A stretch of DNA of 48,244 nt from Candidatus Poseidonia alphae (GTDB taxonomy: Archaea; Thermoplasmatota; Poseidoniia; Poseidoniales; Poseidoniaceae), in assembly GCA_002505405.1 (NCBI GenBank), contig DAVD01000023.1, forward strand, positions 1-48,244, read 5' to 3'. A program made the position numbers and the translations under genes. Of this stretch, positions 1 to 8,043 are shown piece by piece. The notes below the pieces were generated by a model. It was not told the origin of the DNA, searched no databases, and worked only from the letters and a program-made list of their open reading frames with translations. The first letter of the stretch is position 1. Each line of letters opens with the position of its first letter.

Positions 1-1593
1 CATCACCGTGCCTGAGGCAGTTCCATCACTCTTCCACAATTCTTCTCCGTTGGTCCCGTCATCGGCGCTGAAATAAAGGGTGTTACCAAAGGCTATGAAT
101 TCGTCGGGAGAACTGCTGCTACTTCCGCTGTTGATATCCTTGAGCATCTCGATTGCAAACCGAGAGCAGAAGGTCGTCGACGAGTCGATTTCACCTGTTT
201 CAAGAACGCCGTTTGCATACGTTCCACCACCGTCACCGTTGTCAAGTCCGTGTGAGACAACTCGTCCACCAGCATCACAACCCATGTTGGCTGGTGGTGA
301 TGAGATCGAAGTCAACATGGTGTTGTTGGAGGAACCGCCATCACAGACGTATTGAGTTTGATCAATTTCAGTCGCTTCCAATACTCCATTGGAATTGTCA
401 TCAACGCCAACATCGATTCTTGTACCACCGTTTGCACAGTTGGATCCAGCTGATTCAGGAGTCATGGAAACAAGTGCATTCATGCCGTTTGACCCATCTT
501 GTCCATCAGTTCCGTTGGTTCCGTCAGCACCGTCTTGGCCGTCAGTTCCGTTGGTTCCGTCAGCACCATCTTGTCCATCAGTTCCGTTGGTTCCGTCAGC
601 ACCGTCTTGGCCGTCAGTTCCATCAGCACCGTCTTGGCCGTCAGTTCCATCAGCACCTGCTGGCCCTTGTGCACCATCGGCTCCATCAGCACCATCTTGA
701 CCGTCCGTTCCGTCCACACCAGGTGGTCCTTGCTCACCATTACAGATGTCAACGCTCGTTTTGACTTCAGATACACTTAGAATATTATCAAAATTACCAT
801 CAGTCCCAATTTCGAAGGTTTTTCCTCCGTTCAAACACGTTGTTGAGTCTACCACGTTGATGAGAATGGATAGACCGTTGATTCCATTCACACCGGGAAG
901 ACCCTGTGCACCGTCGTTTCCGTCAACACCTTTTTGCCCAAAATAATCATCAAGTTCTAGCAATCCATCATAGAGCTCATCAGCAGTATCCATCACACAA
1001 GCTTTGTCGATGTTCGCAAAATCTAGCTCACTTTCTATCCGAATATCCATCATGTTCGCATTGGAACCAGTGACAACGAATTGATTTGAATTGTCCAAAT
1101 TACCTCTCGATTCATCAACCACGATATTCACTACATTCTGCGCATCTTCAATGGTTGTTCCGCAAGACTGAATCAATTTATTTGTAGCATCTTGCTCGGC
1201 AGTGTTAATTTGCTGTAATGGAGAAATTGCATCAGCCCCCATAATATCGATAACGTGCCAAGAGACGCTGTCGTCGATGTTGGTGTTGATGTTGGTGTTG
1301 GTGTTGGTGTTGGTGTTGGTGTTGGTGTTGGTGTTGGTGTTGGTGATGGGTGTGCTTTGAGTACATACCTGGAAGTTTCCATCCTCGCCGACATAATACA
1401 ACCAACCGGTTCGGTCATCGTTACATTCTGGTAGGTCCGAGGCAAAGCTGGCAAAGTGAACCTGCCAATCTACCAAGGTTTCCATGTCTGAAATGTTCCC
1501 ATCTGATTTACCATCATCGCCGCCAAAACAGCCGGCAAGGGACATAGTAGTCATTATCAATGCAAGAAAAATTGCTTGGTGTGTTCGCTTCAT
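1..1593 (-). CDS. Collagen-like cell-surface lipoprotein (3' end outside window)
   Basis: The frame is open from an ATG at 1593 to the window edge, giving 531 visible residues with no stop, so the C-terminus is missing. The N-terminus is a lipoprotein signal: MKR, a hydrophobic stretch, then lipobox SLAGC with the cysteine near residue 22. An acidic linker leads into a Thr-Asn dipeptide repeat at about residues 83-106. Two Gly-X-Y collagen-like blocks follow, a short one at about 217-241 and a long one rich in GTDGQDGAD at about 286-370. Three copies of a Cys-bounded module (C253-C284, C386-C417, C439-C476) have the pattern C.NGG..I..G.D...NGVL...EI......C. The last visible part carries an ELWKSDGTASGT motif typical of repeated beta-type surface modules. 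It is probably an extended, surface-anchored protein. Its ligand is unknown. Confidence 0.85.
   Translation of the reverse strand, partial: MKRTHQAIFLALIMTTMSLAGCFGGDDGKSDGNISDMETLVDWQVHFASFASDLPECNDDRTGWLYYVGEDGNFQVCTQSTPITNTNTNTNTNTNTNTNTNINTNIDDSVSWHVIDIMGADAISPLQQINTAEQDATNKLIQSCGTTIEDAQNVVNIVVDESRGNLDNSNQFVVTGSNANMMDIRIESELDFANIDKACVMDTADELYDGLLELDDYFGQKGVDGNDGAQGLPGVNGINGLSILINVVDSTTCLNGGKTFEIGTDGNFDNILSVSEVKTSVDICNGEQGPPGVDGTDGQDGADGADGAQGPAGADGTDGQDGADGTDGQDGADGTNGTDGQDGADGTNGTDGQDGADGTNGTDGQDGSNGMNALVSMTPESAGSNCANGGTRIDVGVDDNSNGVLEATEIDQTQYVCDGGSSNNTMLTSISSPPANMGCDAGGRVVSHGLDNGDGGGTYANGVLETGEIDSSTTFCSRFAIEMLKDINSGSSSSSPDEFIAFGNTLYFSADDGTNGEELWKSDGTASGTVM
1278..1346 (-). repeat. In-frame hexanucleotide tandem repeat (TGTTGG on +), encoding Thr-Asn
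   Basis: About eleven TGTTGG-type units lie in tandem inside the collagen-like lipoprotein gene, with two variant units at the distal end. They encode a (Thr-Asn)n linker between the N-terminal domain and the rest of the protein. Because the unit is six bases, copy-number change would alter linker length without breaking the frame. Confidence 0.9.
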
Positions 1594-1665
1594 GCAATGG
1601 AAACACGCCTTGCAGCAAATAATCATTTTGCTATCAGAATTCAATGCCAATTATTGAGGCCATAT

Positions 1666-1776
1666 ACAAGGGGTCCCCTTATGCTCGTATACGTGTACAT
1701 GGGTACCGTTGTATAGGACGGACTGCGAACCCTTGCCAACAGGATAATTGTGTACAAGGGTGTTTAGGATAAACCC
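1666..1776 (+). repeat. Island repeat element, copy A
   Basis: This intergenic element lies between the 360-residue Zn-ribbon protein gene, whose stop is about 40 bp to the right, and the collagen-like gene, which starts 72 bp to the left. It begins with the palindrome AAGGGGTCCCCTT (1668-1680). GTGTAC and GGTACCG words follow, then a 23-base core ATAGGACGGACTGCGAACCC plus TTG (1713-1735) that matches copy B with one mismatch. It ends in a hairpin, GGGTGTTTA-GGA-TAAACCC (1758-1776). From the core to the hairpin it aligns with copy F over about 60 bases with clear identity. Relative to the minus-strand 360-residue gene it lies at the 3' end, in reverse orientation. Confidence 0.75.
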
Positions 1777-1816
1777 ACATAAACTAACCTTATTTGTTTA
1801 CACTGTACTTGATGTT

Positions 1817-2899
1817 CTAAACATTGCACCATTCAGGGAGGCTAACATTTACATCATTCCAATAATTTTCATTTTTTGCATCCTTATCACTCGACATAAC
1901 CCCACAATCGTTCTCTGATACGGTGCTCAAATCTGAATCAGCATAAGGTGCAACAAACAAAAAATCTTCAGAAATCTGGTATTTGTAATAATATTCATAT
2001 TCATCATCATCCGTAAATTGAAGAAGAAGATTTCCATCCAAAACTCTCCAGCTAACTATTGATGAATCTGAATGAATTACATCGCCATCAGACTGAAATT
2101 CTAATGTTTCCACTGTACTATACCATTCCCCAACGATTGCATTATCGGAATAATCAGTTCCTGAACCGATTAGTAAACTGATGAAGATTGTCGCCCCTAC
2201 GGCTCCAGTAGCTATTGTAATTAAATTTTTGAATTTACTTGGTATCTTTCTCAACAATGGTGCAATATATTCTAGGTGTAAGGAATAAAATTTATAGAAT
2301 AATTTCATCAGAATATAAAATGAAATTGAGTATGCTAAAAGATATAAGATAAAAGCATTGAATGGGAGAAATAGTTTCATTATGGCGAGTAAAAGGAAGG
2401 CGAAAATAAAGGATAATAAAGCCGAAATAAGCATGACGTCTTCTCGTTGATCACGTTTAACGCATTGCTTACACCTCACCCTCGAAATATTCAATCCACC
2501 TTCAACCTTATCACCGACTAAACTAGCAATATCCCCTGTAACGACATCTACAACTGTGCCAACTAAACCTATCTTCTTCTGAAATGATGTGTCAAGTGGA
2601 TCACATTCTAAACAAATCGGGTTTCTACATTTTCTCCCTGGACAGTTCCTGGCATTTTTCCCTTCAAATTCATTGCCACAGGCTGCACATGTATTCATAT
2701 TGGAATTATGGGTCAGAAGAGTTTCATGTGGAGGTTTTGAATCGAAGTAGCCTGAATCTTCAACTTCTTCTTCACTCTGTTCAGTCAGTGCCTTCTCATG
2801 CGGAATAGCGCCACTATCAATCGCATCCAGTTGTTTTTGGGTTGGAATCCACTCTTCATTGACTAACTGCCAAAATCCGTCTTCACTGATTTCGGCCAT
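1817..2899 (-). CDS. Membrane protein with Zn-ribbon and N-terminal Trp-rich module, function unknown
   Basis: The protein has 360 residues. The N-terminus (DGFWQLVNEEWIP, residues 7-19) resembles the N-terminus of the 154-residue neighbour (DGKWMWNGEKWIP), so the two share a short Trp-rich module. A cysteine cluster (C71, C74, C86, C91, C96, C99, then C143 and C146) suggests two zinc-binding sites. Hydrophobic helices lie at about 156-176, 180-201 and 225-246. The C-terminal part from about 255 begins GEWYSTVETLEFQSDG and looks like the small beta-barrel domains (lipocalin or DUF5640-like) that often follow a membrane anchor. The ATG sits in ACCATGGCCGA, with an AAATATGT TATA-like box about 27 bp upstream, which implies a leaderless mRNA. 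No function can be assigned. Confidence 0.75.
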   Translation of the reverse strand: MAEISEDGFWQLVNEEWIPTQKQLDAIDSGAIPHEKALTEQSEEEVEDSGYFDSKPPHETLLTHNSNMNTCAACGNEFEGKNARNCPGRKCRNPICLECDPLDTSFQKKIGLVGTVVDVVTGDIASLVGDKVEGGLNISRVRCKQCVKRDQREDVMLISALLSFIFAFLLLAIMKLFLPFNAFILYLLAYSISFYILMKLFYKFYSLHLEYIAPLLRKIPSKFKNLITIATGAVGATIFISLLIGSGTDYSDNAIVGEWYSTVETLEFQSDGDVIHSDSSIVSWRVLDGNLLLQFTDDDEYEYYYKYQISEDFLFVAPYADSDLSTVSENDCGVMSSDKDAKNENYWNDVNVSLPEWCNV

Positions 2900-2948
2900 G
2901 GTTTCAATTTCTCTTTTACATATTTGAATTGATTGAATCTAATGTATT

Positions 2949-3060
2949 CAAGGGCCCCCCTTGTATATGCGGGCGACCACAACGGTAGAGACGAATAGGA
3001 CGGACTACGAACCCTTGAATACACTCCGCCTGTATAAAAGGGGAATAAGCATGACCCTTG
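2949..3060 (+). repeat. Island repeat element, copy B
   Basis: The element begins with CAAGGGCCCCCCTTG (2949-2963), a near-perfect palindrome. GCGGGCGACCACAACGGTA (2969-2987) follows, matching copy C (inverted, 5074-5092) at all but one base. Next is the ATAGGACGGACTACGAACCC plus TTG core (2995-3017), matching copy A with one mismatch. It ends in an AAGGG...CCCTT hairpin closing with CCCTTG (3038-3060), and its AAGCATGACCCTTGTGA end matches inverted copy D. It lies about 90 bp beyond the stop of the 154-residue minus-strand gene and upstream of the 360-residue gene, so it links the features of copies A, C and D. Confidence 0.75.
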
Positions 3061-3152
3061 TGAACAGCGCTAATCCAATTATCCACTCCATATCACATTT
3101 TGTTGTTCAGGTACCTCAAAAATGAAAATTGATGTATCGGCCTTGCATTGAT

Positions 3153-3617
3153 TCAAATTAGATGACTAAAATTCAGTGTTAGTTCAGGATTATTGACTTC
3201 GATTTTGTAAAGATGATCCATCAACAATGTTGTTTTCTTGTAAAAAACGATTGATATTTCACCCAATCCGCCTCCAAAATCATGAATTAATTCATATCTC
3301 ATTCCAAGGATGCCGTCTTTTTTTCCCCGTTTCCATGTCGTGTTAATCACATCATTGTGGTTTATCAAAACTTCAAAACCTCCCGTAAGGATGTTGAGAT
3401 ATTTTGGCCTTATGATAACATTTTGTGAGTAGGAGCCCGTACGAATGTTAAATCTGAATTCAGATTTGGAGGACTTCTCTACATCGATGGATGGAATTGT
3501 TGATGATTGGATTTCAGTTCTGTGTTCAGTCTCAGAATCTGATGAAGGGGGTGAAGGAATCCATTTCTCTCCATTCCACATCCACTTTCCATCTGGACTG
3601 AAGGTTGGCTCGGCCAT
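3153..3617 (-). CDS. Small protein with Trp-rich N-terminal module, function unknown
   Basis: The protein has 154 residues and no signal peptide or membrane segment. The N-terminal DGKWMWNGEKWIPSPP (about 9-24) is the same type of Trp-rich module as in the 360-residue protein upstream. A low-complexity Ser/Glu linker follows, then a compact domain from about residue 52 with alternating beta segments (VIIRPKYLNILTGGFEVLI, then WKRGKKDG). The start is supported by the ACCATGGCCGA context and a TATA-like CAAATAATA about 25 bp upstream, as for its neighbour. It is divergent from the serine recombinase. The family was not recognised; it may be a PH-like or beta-sandwich fold, but this is weak. Confidence 0.6.
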   Translation of the reverse strand: MAEPTFSPDGKWMWNGEKWIPSPPSSDSETEHRTEIQSSTIPSIDVEKSSKSEFRFNIRTGSYSQNVIIRPKYLNILTGGFEVLINHNDVINTTWKRGKKDGILGMRYELIHDFGGGLGEISIVFYKKTTLLMDHLYKIEVNNPELTLNFSHLI

Positions 3618-3680
3618 GGTTAGTGAAGTAGCACCTATTATTTGAGAAGTATTAACTAGAAAGGAACACGATGCTCGATT

Positions 3681-4472
3681 ATGTTAACGAGCAAAAACAG
3701 CGAAAATCGGGACAAAGCGATAGCCTACATACGGGTATCATCACAACGACAAGTGGACGAAGGCGTGAGTTTAGACGCACAGAAAAGACGGATAATGGAC
3801 TATGCCCGATATAGGGGCATCCCGCTTGATGAGAGCGACATTCTCATTGAGAAGGGAGTGAGTGGAGGTATTCCGTTATGGGAGCGACCTGTGGGCAGAC
3901 GACTGAAGCGAATGCTGGCTTCAGGTCAGTATCAGCACCTCATAGCGATAAAGATTGACCGATTGTTTCGGGTCACTTCAGACATGCTGAACACAATAGA
4001 CGAACTCAACGCTGCGGGCATTGACCTACACGTGGTGGACATGGGTGGACAGGCGATTGATACCACCACGGCCGTAGGAATGCTGTTTCTGACGATTGTA
4101 GCAGCCATGGCGGAGATGGAGCGAGGACTCATCTCCGAGCGAACCCAGGAGAGTATGGACCAACTCAAGGCCATGAACAAGAAGTTCACACAATCCATCT
4201 ACGGTTGGGATGAAACCGAGTTCGGGGATCTCACCCCGAATTGGAATGAACAACATGTGATTGACTACATGGTGTGGCAGATTGAGAAAAACGGCATGTC
4301 GGCAACGGCAGTAGCACGACAACTCAACCGAGAGGGGTTCAAGGGCAAGCGAGGCGGAAAATGGTCTGCTGGAAGCGTCATCAAGGTCAAGGACAATCCA
4401 TTCCATGAACGAAGGCGAAGGTTCCCAAATCCATCAGGGTGGGGCAACAAGCCTTGGCACAGATGGTTGTAA
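3681..4472 (+). CDS. Serine recombinase (resolvase/invertase family)
   Basis: The protein has 263 residues with a complete N-terminal resolvase/invertase catalytic domain. The nucleophile is probably Ser20 in AYIRVSSQRQ. Further family motifs are GVSLDAQKRRI, the GVSGG plus RPVGR segment, KIDRLFR, and the long E-helix AEMERGLISERTQE. The C-terminal part (about 165-263) starts with YGW and holds a short helix-turn-helix-like region ending in basic residues. It is far shorter than the large serine integrases (about 450-550 residues) and a little longer than classical resolvases (about 185). Such enzymes cut and religate DNA at short inverted sites through a 5' phosphoserine link. It stands alone, without a transposase or a second orfB, inside the island that carries the repeat elements. 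Whether it acts on them is unknown. Confidence 0.9.
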   Translation: MLTSKNSENRDKAIAYIRVSSQRQVDEGVSLDAQKRRIMDYARYRGIPLDESDILIEKGVSGGIPLWERPVGRRLKRMLASGQYQHLIAIKIDRLFRVTSDMLNTIDELNAAGIDLHVVDMGGQAIDTTTAVGMLFLTIVAAMAEMERGLISERTQESMDQLKAMNKKFTQSIYGWDETEFGDLTPNWNEQHVIDYMVWQIEKNGMSATAVARQLNREGFKGKRGGKWSAGSVIKVKDNPFHERRRRFPNPSGWGNKPWHRWL

Positions 4473-4510
4473 TGTAAAACACTAAATGTGGAGGATTGCT
4501 GCAATTTTCC

Positions 4511-5005
4511 ATGAAACCCGACAAAGTGTTCATCCTATTGCTTGTAATTTTGCTTCCCCTCACTGGTTGCATTGATGTATCCGACAACGCTGATGCCCAA
4601 GATTCGACAGACTCCGAGGAAGCAGAAACGACCGTAATCAACAACTACTACAACACCACAACAGTCCAAAGCGTCCAGAAAATGGAGGCAATGAGCCACT
4701 ACCTGCCGAAAAATCAAACTCTCAATCTCTCATTTGACGGGACATATACCTACAAACTCGAAACGTTGCACTACGAGGCTTTGGGTGGTGGAATCATACC
4801 CGACCCTAATGCAGACCGCTACTGGACTACAACTACTGCAAAGGGCCAGGCTACCATGACATGCGCCAGTGGGTTTGTGATGGATAGTTTCGCCCTCCGT
4901 CAAGGAGAATTTTTACCGGTGTTGCCAAACGATGCTTGTGAACTATCGGTGGACAATGGAGACTACCAATACGTGCTTGTTTTCTCAAATCACACTCTTG
5001 GATGA
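4511..5005 (+). CDS. Small lipoprotein of the NNYYN family
   Basis: The protein has 164 residues from the ATG at 4511; the upstream TTG at 4496 lies inside the purine-rich leader and is less likely. The signal is KPDKVFILLLVILLPLTGC, a lipobox with cysteine about residue 20. A Glu/Asp/Ser linker follows, then TTVINNYYNTTTVQ, a motif also present in the 210-residue lipoprotein of island 2 (VVNNYYNQTT). The remaining domain has two cysteines (TMTCASG and NDACELS) that could form a disulfide. It probably sits on the outer face of the membrane. The function is unknown. It follows the recombinase by about 40 bp and is followed by repeat copy C, 20 bp after its stop. Confidence 0.8.
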   Translation: MKPDKVFILLLVILLPLTGCIDVSDNADAQDSTDSEEAETTVINNYYNTTTVQSVQKMEAMSHYLPKNQTLNLSFDGTYTYKLETLHYEALGGGIIPDPNADRYWTTTTAKGQATMTCASGFVMDSFALRQGEFLPVLPNDACELSVDNGDYQYVLVFSNHTLG

Positions 5006-5025
5006 TTGATTCACGAACTTTGAGC

Positions 5026-5115
5026 CTGCGCGTACACGAGGGCTGCCCATGTGTACGCATGTATCACTAAGGGTACCGTCGTGGTCGCCCGCGAGTACAT
5101 GGGGCCCCGTTGTGT
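5026..5115 (-). repeat. Island repeat element, copy C (inverted)
   Basis: Read on the minus strand it starts ACACAACGGGGCCCCATGTAC, then GCGGGCGACCACGACGGTA, which matches copy B with one difference. Its outer part forms a strong hairpin on the plus strand: GCGTACAC (5030-5037) pairs with GTGTACGC (5051-5058), enclosing a GGGCTGCCC inner stem. It lies 20 bp after the stop of the small lipoprotein gene and has no T-run, so it is not an ordinary archaeal terminator. Orientation is reversed relative to the plus-strand gene it follows. Confidence 0.75.
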
Positions 5116-5169
5116 TCATCATCAAATCTTAACGGCAATCATTAAGTCCTAATCAAGCAAGTGGTAAAC

Positions 5170-5538
5170 ATGGGAGTGAATGTCCGATGGCACAGGTCAT
5201 CCGCGCTCTGCTTTGAGTTTGAAATTGTAAATCCCGCTGAAAAGTTGCACCGAAGCTCTACCGATAAATCTTGGATTATAGCAAAAGCGACTGAAACATC
5301 AACCATTGGTTCAAGGTTAGGTTTTACACTGAACACATATCTTCCTGATAGGAAAATGAGTCCTCGGCTTAGCAGAAATTGCTCGGTGAGCATGAATGGA
5401 AATCACGTAAGAGTCTGTATACGTGATCCTGATTTGGTCCTCAATCAAACTAAGAAAAAAGCAACCATTGCACATTGTCAGCATTCATATCTCGGAGGTT
5501 CAGTCTTTCAAGTGTCTATTTATCGAGAAAAGTTTTGA
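5170..5538 (+). CDS. Possible small protein, unknown
   Basis: The ORF has 122 residues from the ATG at 5170; a GTG at 5161 in frame would add three. Composition is protein-like, with beta-rich segments and several cysteines (for example HVRVCIRDPDLV and GGSVFQVSIYREKF), but no family is recognised, and there is no signal peptide or membrane helix. The main argument for coding is position. Repeat copy D begins 3 bp after its stop, in the orientation seen at the 3' ends of other island genes, and copy C bounds its other side. It could also be a decayed gene. Confidence 0.4.
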   Translation: MGVNVRWHRSSALCFEFEIVNPAEKLHRSSTDKSWIIAKATETSTIGSRLGFTLNTYLPDRKMSPRLSRNCSVSMNGNHVRVCIRDPDLVLNQTKKKATIAHCQHSYLGGSVFQVSIYREKF

Positions 5539-5541
5539 GGT

Positions 5542-5626
5542 CACAAGGGTCTATGCTCAAACCCATGTGTTCAAAATTAGTGTTTGTAAGGGTTCGCAGT
5601 GGGTGCTATTCGTCGCTACCCTTGCA
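5542..5626 (-). repeat. Island repeat element, copy D (inverted)
   Basis: This 85-bp element is bounded by CACAAGGG (5542-5549) and its near-complement CCCTTGCA. Read on the minus strand it contains GGTAGCGACGAATAG, then CCCACTGCGAACCCTT, the same core as copies A, B and F. It ends in a hairpin, GGGTTT...AGACCC, at the position of the GGGTNT hairpins of A, F and G. Its AGCATAGACCCTTGTGA end matches copy B. It follows the 5170-5538 ORF directly. Confidence 0.75.
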
Positions 5627-5823
5627 ACTTGAGAATATTCGTGAAATCGATGACAGCATCAGCGTCACAATTGTGTTGTTTTCGGAATCATGAAAGATGG
5701 TTGCAAACAAACATCGATGAATTTTTCATCGTTGTTCGGGAGAATGAAATCGATGTGGAAACCTTGCGCAACTTCATTTGAGGACCGCAACAACAACAAC
5801 CTCAACCCAAACCGTTTGAAACA
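5627..5823. other. Gap between island 1 and the core, with a hairpin and a possible gene remnant
   Basis: No convincing gene is present. A plus-strand frame ending at 5781 reads NIDEFFIVVRENEIDVETLR, which looks like the C-terminal end of a real protein but has no credible start, so it may be a remnant. Inside it lies a 7-bp perfect inverted repeat, CGATGAA-TTT-TTCATCG (5715-5731). The promoter of the following glycosyltransferase-like gene should also lie here, but no clear TATA box was identified. Confidence 0.3.
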
Positions 5824-7974
5824 ATGGACAGGGAGTTGATTGACGTTGACGCCTTTGAGCGGTGGTTTCTGTTCGCTCCAATGGTGGTGTTGATTTTTGC
5901 ATGGTTGCAATTGAATCTCATTCTCCTTGGTTACAATTCATCGGTCTTTTCTGCTCTGCTTTTGTTGCCTTTGAGTTTGTTCATTGTTCAACGGTTTGCC
6001 CCAAAGGCATCAAGAGAATCCACCTCATCCCATCTGGTACTTCTTACGCTCGTCAGTATCATCGTCATCTGTGAACTGATCCGGCCTGCAAAAGGCTATC
6101 CTGTCCACTACGATGGCGCTTACCATATTCTGCAGGCGTCAACCTATGCTAATATCTTGGATTTCGATGCCTTCAGTAATCGAATTTTTCGACCTCCGTT
6201 GTTGCCCGTGATCCTCAGTACCGCCCTTGCTTTCGACGAAGGCGGCTCGTTGTCATTGGTTTTGATGCGTTTCATCATGTTGCTCTTTGGCTTACAGACG
6301 TATGTTCTCGGTAAAAGACTGGGAGCATCAACGGTTTCAGCCACGCTTTTTGCAGTTGCTGCCATCACTTCGCCTGTTGTCATTGACTGGGGTCCAAAAT
6401 ATTATCATGGAATCTTTGCAGCAATGTTGGCAACTACGGTTATGAATCTCCTCTTGAACATCGATTGGAAAAAACCCTCACCGATATTGATGCTCTTCAT
6501 TGGCTTTTCATCGGGAGGCGTGGCCCTGGCTAGGTATTCATTCACCTATTTGTTAGGCGTTGTTGGATTTTCAGGATTGATGGCTAGAAGGGTGAAGCCG
6601 ATGATGTGGTTCCTTCTCGCATGGTCATTAGCCGTTCTTCCCTTTATGCTCAACGATTGGATGGAGACAGGCGACGTGTTGGCTTCTTTACGACCTCAAA
6701 TCAATGCACCAGTGGACCGTGCGTTGGACCCCGTGGAGGGAGTTGGATGGTCTGCAGAAAAATTTTCTGTGCTTGGCTATTTGGACTTCAGGCTGGACCT
6801 TCTCTCGGACGGAATCTGGTTTCTTGCTCTTGGAGGAATCGCCTTGCTCATTCGGGATAAAAAATGGAGCGAACTCGCAGTCATTTCGGCCATAGCAGTC
6901 CCTCACATTTTGATTTACAGTTTACTCCTCGGTTACGGAGAAGCGCGTTATATGATCTTGGTGATCCCCCTGTTCTGTGCACTGGCTGCGCGCTCTTTTG
7001 ATCCTGTCATTAACTGGGTGAACCAACTGATTCACCCACAGCCCGAATCATGTATTGGCTCCCCTGAGGGTGGCGGCGGGAAAGGAAGGGTGAATGAAGC
7101 TGGCCAAAATCGGTTTGATTCGGCCGTTCGTCCGGCGCTTTCTGTCATGGTGGTCGTTTTGACCATAGTTGCTCCATTTGCCGGCCATCTTATTGAAACA
7201 GATGACTATCACTCGAGGACGAGTGAATGGGTGTACATGATGCGCTCAATTGCAGATGAAGTACCTGAAGATGCAACGGTCGTAGCATCGTCAAAAGCCC
7301 TTCAGATAAAATGGCTCAGCAAAGAACATTCGAAAGAACCACCCCATTCATTGGATTCCCTTCGCTCTTGGATGAGCGACCGTGATGCCAGCCATATTAT
7401 CACAAGAAACCGAGGGACGCCGGAGCCTTGTGCCCGAGACGTTACTTTGTGCATTGAAGCGCCTTGGTTGGTTCCGGTTGCGGGGGTGAGTGAGGTTAAC
7501 GGATGGATGGTTCTGTGGGAATTCGACGACACTGCCGGTGAATACGAGCCGAGCCACCTCACGATTGAGCCCTTCGTAAACGTCAACGATCAATGGCGCG
7601 GTCATGAGGTTGGCACAACCGACCTCATTCGCAACGACCTGTTGGTAGTGAGGCATTACGACGATAACGTAACTCTAAATCCCTCGGCATTCAACGCGAG
7701 TTCTATTGAAATCGATATCGTAGTATTCAGATTCGATGCTTGGCCGGATGCTGCAATTGACCTCGAATACGGAACAATCGAAGACCTTAGTGCGGACAAC
7801 AGGTTCTATGCCGCTTCTTGGAACGGAACATCATTTGCCCACAGCGGTCCTTTCGCCGACCAAAACGGTCCACCGGGAACCTTGAATGACCCGTTCACCT
7901 TTAGCCCCTCTGAGTATGGCCACGGGGGTGCCTCAGGAGTTCATTATATCCGATTGCGGACCGTAAACTCTTGA
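5824..7974 (+). CDS. GT-C type membrane glycosyltransferase (PMT/ArnT-like)
   Basis: The protein has 716 residues. About ten hydrophobic helices fill residues 15-400, one more lies near 440-458, and a soluble C-terminal half follows that would face outside. The first large loop carries HYDGAYH (D97), the place and style of the catalytic acidic motif in GT-C enzymes that use polyprenyl-phosphate sugars. The following REFERENCE-like spacing (RIFRPPLLPVI and a run of membrane helices) is as in the PMT/ArnT/GT39 group. It probably transfers a sugar from a lipid carrier to a protein or lipid at the cell surface. The C-terminal domain has a Cys pair (PEPCARDVTLCIEA) that may be disulfide-bonded. 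It is the first gene of the core next to island 1 and appears to be transcribed alone. Confidence 0.75.
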   Translation: MDRELIDVDAFERWFLFAPMVVLIFAWLQLNLILLGYNSSVFSALLLLPLSLFIVQRFAPKASRESTSSHLVLLTLVSIIVICELIRPAKGYPVHYDGAYHILQASTYANILDFDAFSNRIFRPPLLPVILSTALAFDEGGSLSLVLMRFIMLLFGLQTYVLGKRLGASTVSATLFAVAAITSPVVIDWGPKYYHGIFAAMLATTVMNLLLNIDWKKPSPILMLFIGFSSGGVALARYSFTYLLGVVGFSGLMARRVKPMMWFLLAWSLAVLPFMLNDWMETGDVLASLRPQINAPVDRALDPVEGVGWSAEKFSVLGYLDFRLDLLSDGIWFLALGGIALLIRDKKWSELAVISAIAVPHILIYSLLLGYGEARYMILVIPLFCALAARSFDPVINWVNQLIHPQPESCIGSPEGGGGKGRVNEAGQNRFDSAVRPALSVMVVVLTIVAPFAGHLIETDDYHSRTSEWVYMMRSIADEVPEDATVVASSKALQIKWLSKEHSKEPPHSLDSLRSWMSDRDASHIITRNRGTPEPCARDVTLCIEAPWLVPVAGVSEVNGWMVLWEFDDTAGEYEPSHLTIEPFVNVNDQWRGHEVGTTDLIRNDLLVVRHYDDNVTLNPSAFNASSIEIDIVVFRFDAWPDAAIDLEYGTIEDLSADNRFYAASWNGTSFAHSGPFADQNGPPGTLNDPFTFSPSEYGHGGASGVHYIRLRTVNS

Positions 7975-8043
7975 TGTCCTGTTCAACACCGTTTGCACTG
8001 AAGCTCAGGAAAGCACAGCGGCGAGGGGCCTTGAGTTGGGTTC

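Noticed and set aside
480..740. Short tandem repeats that might be a CRISPR array
   Set aside because: The repeats are 9-27 bp, contiguous and in frame with collagen-like coding; there are no unique spacers of constant length.
153..764. Plus-strand frame rich in His and Gln opposite the collagen-like gene
   Set aside because: It is the antisense of the Gly-X-Y and Cys-bounded repeats; repeats in one strand create repetitive open frames in the other.
4026..4406. Minus-strand frame inside the serine recombinase
   Set aside because: Antisense shadow of a well-supported gene with no start context or family match.
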